64,000 nucleotides of DNA from Alkalicoccobacillus porphyridii (GTDB taxonomy: Bacteria; Bacillota; Bacilli; Bacillales; Bacillaceae_D): contig NZ_VLXZ01000010.1 of NCBI RefSeq assembly GCF_007293315.1, positions 1 through 64,000 on the forward strand, written 5' to 3'. Below are positions 60,132-64,000 of this stretch, piece by piece. Under the pieces are notes generated by a model. That model was given only the letters and a program-made list of their open reading frames with translations. It was not told where the DNA came from and did not search any database. Each line of letters opens with the position of its first letter. The stretch's first letter is position 1. A program made the translations under genes and the position numbers.

Positions 60132-61616
60132 TTGAGAACTTCGTTTGCATATATTCGCCGTTCCTCATATAAGCAACAAAAAAATAACAGTGTCGAAATC
60201 CAGAAACAGCATATTAAAGAATTCGCAAAGCGGAATCAACTCTTTGTCCCTGATGAACTGATTTACATCGAAGACGTTACAAGTGCATATTCCAAACGTG
60301 CAGCTCAACGAAAAAAATTAATGGAACTTGGCGAGAGAATGGTTGAAATGAATATACCAACCGTTATTTTCCACGATATTTCCCGTATGGATCGTACTGG
60401 TTATTCATTCACTATTGATTTTTATCGCCCAATGCTAGAAAAACTTCCGGAACTTGAGATCTACACAACTGATTCAAATACACCAGTTGATCTTGAAGAT
60501 ACTAGTATCAAAATGAATTTCTTGTTATTTCAACACGAATCAGAAGTAAAATCTGATCGTGCAGTAGATAATTTAAAAATTTTTTTAGAAAGTAAAGAAA
60601 CATTTAGACCCGGATCAAAAACTCCTTATGGATATAACCAGATAAAAAAACAAAAACACCAACAACATTTGGAACCCAATGAAAATGCTGAAATTGTATC
60701 TTTTATTTTTTTCCTGTCAAGCTGGGGGAAATCCTTACAAAAAATAGCCACAATTTTAAATGAAGCAGAGATTCCTTCGCCAAAAGGCGGTATATGGCGG
60801 TCTAGCACAGTTGAAAATATACTTAAAAATCCAGTTTATACAGGCAAATTAATCTGGAATGTACATAAGAGGAAAGATGATGGGCAAAAGCAATTCATTT
60901 TTGAAAAATCACATCAACCTATCATTAACAAATTCCTTCCTCAATTAATTAAACAAAACAATCATTTGCAAAAAACATTCGGCCGGATAGATACACCTTT
61001 TTTATTTTTAAACAAGGTGAAATGCAGACATTGCGATCAGTCCTTAAGCACACAGAATGGCTCTACTAAAAGAAATGGTTCCAAATACGACTATCAATAC
61101 TATGTATGTAAAAGTTGCGGATATAAAGTTGGCACCCAAGATCTTCACGACAAGTTTATCCCAATAATACTAAATCGTATTAAGGAGTCAATTACAACAA
61201 CTCAGATAAAACCTAAGACATTGGCATTTATTGAAGAAATGAGTGAATCAGTTGAACTCACTATTGATCCAAATCAAAATCTCTTACAAAAACTCGAAGA
61301 AAAATTAAAGTTAGCAATAAATCTAGAAGATCGAAAACTTGAACTTAAAATTATGGAGTTTATCCAACAACATAAATATTCTTTGAAAGAATACATAAGC
61401 TGCCTAGAAACCTTAAAGCGTACTTATCAACTTGTGGAAATGGATCAGTTCTTTCCCAGATTTAATGAGATACTGGAACATCAATTAGGCCCAGATGAAA
61501 AAAGACTTATCATTCTGTATTTTGTAGATTACCTTATTCTCTCTACTGACAGGGAACCACAGCTGCATTTCAAACCAAATATTTTCTCCGACCTTATTGA
61601 TTCACTTAGTGGATGA
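60132..61616 (+). CDS. Large serine recombinase 2
   Basis: 494 residues from a TTG start ten bases after AAAGGAG. Catalytic serine in Y-I-R-R-S-S-Y-K (S11 by alignment), I-S-R-M-D-R-T-G arginine motif, P-Y-G-Y-N at the start of the recombinase domain and a zinc ribbon (C-R-H-C ... C-K-S-C). Divergent in sequence from recombinases 1 and 3, so the three are not recent duplicates. Confidence 0.9.
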   Translation: MRTSFAYIRRSSYKQQKNNSVEIQKQHIKEFAKRNQLFVPDELIYIEDVTSAYSKRAAQRKKLMELGERMVEMNIPTVIFHDISRMDRTGYSFTIDFYRPMLEKLPELEIYTTDSNTPVDLEDTSIKMNFLLFQHESEVKSDRAVDNLKIFLESKETFRPGSKTPYGYNQIKKQKHQQHLEPNENAEIVSFIFFLSSWGKSLQKIATILNEAEIPSPKGGIWRSSTVENILKNPVYTGKLIWNVHKRKDDGQKQFIFEKSHQPIINKFLPQLIKQNNHLQKTFGRIDTPFLFLNKVKCRHCDQSLSTQNGSTKRNGSKYDYQYYVCKSCGYKVGTQDLHDKFIPIILNRIKESITTTQIKPKTLAFIEEMSESVELTIDPNQNLLQKLEEKLKLAINLEDRKLELKIMEFIQQHKYSLKEYISCLETLKRTYQLVEMDQFFPRFNEILEHQLGPDEKRLIILYFVDYLILSTDREPQLHFKPNIFSDLIDSLSG

Positions 61617-61640
61617 AATACCGAAATGTAAATGATGTTG

Positions 61641-61815
61641 AATGGACAAAAAACCGAACAGTTAGCTGTTCTAGAAATACCGCCTTTATTAACTTTAACC
61701 AGAACCCCTATAATTAGGGGTTTCGTATAGGGCTTGTTCGGTAATTTGTCCAGATTGGTATACCATTACGGACGAATTACCGAAAAATTATTATTAGTAT
61801 GGACGAATTACCGAA
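61641..61815. repeat. Four spaced copies of a 15-bp box before recombinase 3
   Basis: GGACGAATTACCGAA occurs at 61770-61784 and 61801-61815 (31 bases apart), inverted as TTCGGTAATTTGTCC at 61737-61751 (33 bases before), and as a weaker GGACAAAAAACCGAA at 61644-61658. Spacing near three helical turns suggests a protein-binding operator or recombinase/directionality-factor site. Confidence 0.65.
61703..61723 (+). terminator. Short hairpin after recombinase 2
   Basis: AACCCCTATAATTAGGGGTTT with no long T run; may terminate or attenuate. Confidence 0.55.
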
Positions 61816-61854
61816 ATTTATACATAAATAAAAAAACAGTAAGGAGACTTCATA

Positions 61855-63447
61855 ATGAATTCAAATGCAACTCAGATAAGACCAATGAATCTGGTCAATA
61901 CTATACGTACAAACCCACCAACATCTCAATACTTTACTACTTATGGTGGTGATCGTGTTTTGAGATGTGCAATTTATGCTCGTGTATCCACTGAGATGGA
62001 GACACAAAGAACATCTATAGATAATCAGATCGATCTATTTCGAAATTACGCTGCCCAAAACAATTGGGAGATCGTAGAGATTTATACTGACAAGCAATCA
62101 GGAACAAAAGTAAACCGCCCTGGCTTAAAGAAACTAATTGAAGACGGTAAGGCTGGTTTATATGATGTAATCTTAGCTAAGGAACTTTCAAGATTAGCTC
62201 GAAACGGTAGATTGTCTTACGAATTAAGAGATACCTGCTTAGTTAATAACATTCATATTGTCTGCCTTGATAACTCGATTAATACAATTACCGGGGACGT
62301 ACAAAATTTTGGTCTTTTTGCTTGGCTGTATGAAAATGAGTCAGCAAATAGCAGCCGAAGAAATAAGGCGGCTAAACGTACAAAAGCTAACAGAGGTTTA
62401 TTTGTAGGTTCCAATCCACCTTATGGATACTACTCTGACAAAGGCAAGCTGAAAATTCGTGAAGATAACACACCGGAAATGGTTAGACGAATTTTCAAAG
62501 AATACCTGGATGGAAAAGGAATGGATTCCATAGCTAAAACCTTCACAGCTGAAAGAATCCCCACTCCTTCTCAAATTGCAAGAAAGTCTAATGCATCACC
62601 TTTATGGCACGCATCCACAGTAAAGAACATTTTAAACAATCAACATTATTGTGGTGATCTTGTTCAAAACAAAACTGAAACTGTTTCCGTTACAACAACA
62701 AAACGGAGAGTTCTTGGTGAAGACCAAGCTACAATTCAAGAGAACACTCACGAGCCTATCATCTCAATAGAGACTTTCCAGGCCGTCCAAAAGATGCTTC
62801 AAACCAGAACGCGTACAAGTACTGCCCCCAAAAAGCATCTGTTTACGAATGTTTTGTTCTGTGAACATTGCCAAAAGGGAATGTGGTACAAAGCTAATCA
62901 AAAAGGCTATAGGTGTGGCGGCAATATTAAACACGGAGAGACTTTCTGCGAAAATCGAGTAGTTATCCGAGAAAAAGAACTAAAACACATAATCATCGAA
63001 GATTTACAAGAGCTATTCAAATCTATTCAAGATGATGAGTTCCTAGAAAGCCTACAAAAAAGACTCGATCAGAAGAAAATTTTGATTAAAAATGAGCTCA
63101 CAAAAATTGAGAACAAAGCAAATAAATTACGTTCTAGAAAGAAAGATTACCTTGATATGTATGCTGACGAATTAATATCTCGGGAAGAGCTAGTTGAGTA
63201 TCGTAAGCAGATAGATCAGGAAGTATCCAATTTAGAATTAGCTAAGATCGAGACTCAAGAAAAGCTGGAAGAGTGCGAAAGTGAGAACTATGCAATTGAT
63301 TTAGGTAAGAAGCTTAAAGATGTTTCAATACTAAACGATTTAACTCCTCAAGTCTTGCACTCGCTGGTGAATAAAGTAACCTGTAACATTGATGGTAATC
63401 TACGTATTCATTACAACTTCGTAAATCCTTTCGAAGAACAAGAATAG
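61855..63447 (+). CDS. Large serine recombinase 3
   Basis: 530 residues. Resolvase domain with Y-A-R-V-S-T-E-M (catalytic S45), E-L-S-R-L-A-R-N, then recombinase domain (P-P-Y-G-Y), zinc ribbon C-E-H-C ... Y-R-C-G-G ... C, and a C-terminal coiled coil (roughly 390-470). The N terminus is about 35 residues longer than usual before the first strand. AAGGAG is eight bases before the ATG. Its stop is 60 bases from the right att core. Confidence 0.92.
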   Translation: MNSNATQIRPMNLVNTIRTNPPTSQYFTTYGGDRVLRCAIYARVSTEMETQRTSIDNQIDLFRNYAAQNNWEIVEIYTDKQSGTKVNRPGLKKLIEDGKAGLYDVILAKELSRLARNGRLSYELRDTCLVNNIHIVCLDNSINTITGDVQNFGLFAWLYENESANSSRRNKAAKRTKANRGLFVGSNPPYGYYSDKGKLKIREDNTPEMVRRIFKEYLDGKGMDSIAKTFTAERIPTPSQIARKSNASPLWHASTVKNILNNQHYCGDLVQNKTETVSVTTTKRRVLGEDQATIQENTHEPIISIETFQAVQKMLQTRTRTSTAPKKHLFTNVLFCEHCQKGMWYKANQKGYRCGGNIKHGETFCENRVVIREKELKHIIIEDLQELFKSIQDDEFLESLQKRLDQKKILIKNELTKIENKANKLRSRKKDYLDMYADELISREELVEYRKQIDQEVSNLELAKIETQEKLEECESENYAIDLGKKLKDVSILNDLTPQVLHSLVNKVTCNIDGNLRIHYNFVNPFEEQE

Positions 63448-63480
63448 GCAACAACCACAAGGGTTAGTTGCCTTCTTTTA
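63447..63480. terminator. Convergent terminator between recombinase 3 and rlmCD
   Basis: GGCAAC-A-ACC and GGT-TA-GTTGCC pair with small bulges, followed by TTCTTTTA; overlaps the recombinase stop and the substituted rlmCD stop. Confidence 0.68.
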
Positions 63481-64000
63481 AAATGAGTTGCGAGATACAT
63501 TCGACGTGTGTACTCTGCGGAAACATATCGACGGGCTGCACTTGCTTCGTTTTGTATCCACCCTCTTCAAGCACTTTCAAGTCTCTTGCTAAGGTAGCGG
63601 GGTTACAGCTGACATACACGATGCGTTTTGGTTTCATTTCGAGCATGGTATTTAAGAGCTTTTCGTCACAGCCTTTTCTTGGTGGGTCGACGACAAAGAC
63701 GTCGGGCCGAATGCCTTGGGCTGCCCACCATGGGATGACGTTTTCGGCTTCGCCTACTGCGAAGTCAGTGTTGGTGAGGCCGTTGAGCTCCGCATTTCGT
63801 TTTGCGTCACTGATGGCTTCGGGTACAATCTCAACGCCATACACATGTTTGGCTTGCTGAGCAAGGAACAGTGAAATGGTTCCAATGCCACAGTAGGCGT
63901 CAATGACCGTTTCTGAGCCGGTTAGATTAGCGTATTCCAATGTTTTATCGTACAGAACCTTGGTTTGTTCTGGGTTCACCTGATAAAAAGACCTGGCTGA
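63464..64000 (-). CDS. rlmCD: 23S rRNA (uracil-C5) methyltransferase, 3' part (gene runs off window)
   Basis: The visible 178 codons are the C-terminal SAM-dependent methylase: F-Y-Q-V-N-P-E-Q-T (incomplete at the window edge), [13 protein letters not shown] motif, D-P-P-R-K-G-C-D, and the catalytic Cys in Y-V-S-C-N-P-A-T. This is the RlmD/RlmCD/TrmA family. The last ten codons ([11 protein letters not shown]) are supplied by the integrated island; the native ending is at 45802-45855. The protein presumably stays functional since all catalytic motifs are upstream of the junction. Confidence 0.92.
   Translation of the reverse strand, partial: SARSFYQVNPEQTKVLYDKTLEYANLTGSETVIDAYCGIGTISLFLAQQAKHVYGVEIVPEAISDAKRNAELNGLTNTDFAVGEAENVIPWWAAQGIRPDVFVVDPPRKGCDEKLLNTMLEMKPKRIVYVSCNPATLARDLKVLEEGGYKTKQVQPVDMFPQSTHVECISQLILKEGN
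63507..63511. other. attR core of the island
   Basis: TGTGT at 63507-63511 inside the H-T codons of rlmCD, in the 21-bp stretch 63497-63517 that matches 45835-45855. Sequence to the right is chromosomal rlmCD, to the left island. Confidence 0.7.

Larger units (their letters stand above)
45845..63511. mobile_element. 17.66-kb rlmCD-integrated defence island with three serine recombinases
   Basis: Bounded by the two partial rlmCD 3' ends. Contents in order: SMC-like ATPase, DUF4297 nuclease, OLD nuclease, small PD-(D/E)XK-like protein, hsdR, hsdS, hsdM (all minus strand), three tiny genes and a short gene, then three large serine recombinases (plus strand). No relaxase, coupling protein, replication initiator or phage genes were found. 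rumA/rlmD 3' ends are, from memory, known targets of streptococcal ICEs with serine-recombinase triplets, which fits. Confidence 0.85.

Noticed and set aside
58496-63447. Interpreting the recombinases as SCC-type ccr genes or a prophage integrase set
   Set aside because: Integration is in rlmCD, not rlmH, and no phage structural, replication or mec/ccr-associated genes are seen.

Overview
The window looks like chromosome of a low-GC Firmicute of the family Bacillaceae, most likely an alkaliphilic Bacillus-type genus (Alkalihalobacillus, Halalkalibacter or Shouchella are plausible; I cannot separate them by eye). Reasons: strong AAGGAGG-type ribosome binding sites with many TTG and GTG starts, many U-tailed intrinsic terminators, products familiar from Bacillus (DUF1186, CAP-domain, DUF418, DUF6440 and YdhJ-type HD proteins, a VmlR/Vga-like ABC-F, a Mph-type phosphotransferase, SgrR-like regulator beside an MFS exporter), and Bacillus-style extragenic repeats. 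No rRNA, tRNA or CRISPR array was seen.

Layout. 1-240: 62-bp minisatellite. 0.3-3.8 kb: Crp/Fnr-type regulator divergent from a NitT/TauT/SsuABC-type importer operon. 3.8-7.1 kb: small metabolic and unknown genes, with a MITE nested inside a second extragenic repeat at 5.2-5.6 kb. 7.1-17.9 kb: SgrR-like regulator/MFS pair, SWIM-SNF2 helicase, NUDIX, GNAT, CAP-domain protein and an NSS-family sodium symporter. 18.0-18.3 kb: a type I holin-like toxin gene too short for ordinary gene calling. 18.4-27.0 kb: DUF418 protein, cupin, two further minisatellites (41-bp GC-rich and 20-bp), BAAT-type hydrolase, DinB, and an ABC exporter with a degenerate ATPase. 27.0-36.6 kb: HD phosphohydrolase, an ABC-F ribosome-protection gene with leader peptide and attenuator, a sulfite-exporter-like permease, macrolide phosphotransferase-like kinase, SDR/TetR pair with a palindromic operator, OsmC. 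36.7-39.9 kb: a duplicated lipoprotein/PH-domain module around a colicin-DNase-like HNH toxin. 40.0-45.8 kb: DUF6440, EamA permease, PH protein, dihydrouridine synthase, NUDIX and a lipoprotein.

45.85-63.51 kb is the most interesting part: an integrated mobile island of about 17.66 kb sitting in the 3' end of the 23S rRNA methyltransferase gene rlmCD (rlmD/rumA family). The right junction lies inside the last codons of rlmCD (gene running off the window end on the minus strand). At the left end I can read a displaced, in-frame alternative rlmCD tail (Q-S-T-H-V-E-C-V-V-E-M-E-I-K-Q-S-K-stop) followed by its own intrinsic terminator. The two ends align over 21 bp (15 identical) with a common TGTGT core. 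The right end carries three large serine recombinases in a row plus several tiny proteins, one of which is a 59-residue relic of a recombinase N-terminus lacking the catalytic serine. The cargo is entirely defence-like: a type I restriction-modification operon (hsdM-hsdS-hsdR), a two-gene unit of a small PD-(D/E)XK-like nuclease plus an OLD-family ATPase/TOPRIM nuclease, and a two-gene unit of a DUF4297 (Cap4-type) nuclease plus a Rad50/SMC-like ATPase with a CPTC zinc hook, resembling Lamassu but without the third subunit. No relaxase, conjugation, replication or phage structural genes were seen, so it is best described as a non-conjugative, recombinase-driven defence island.
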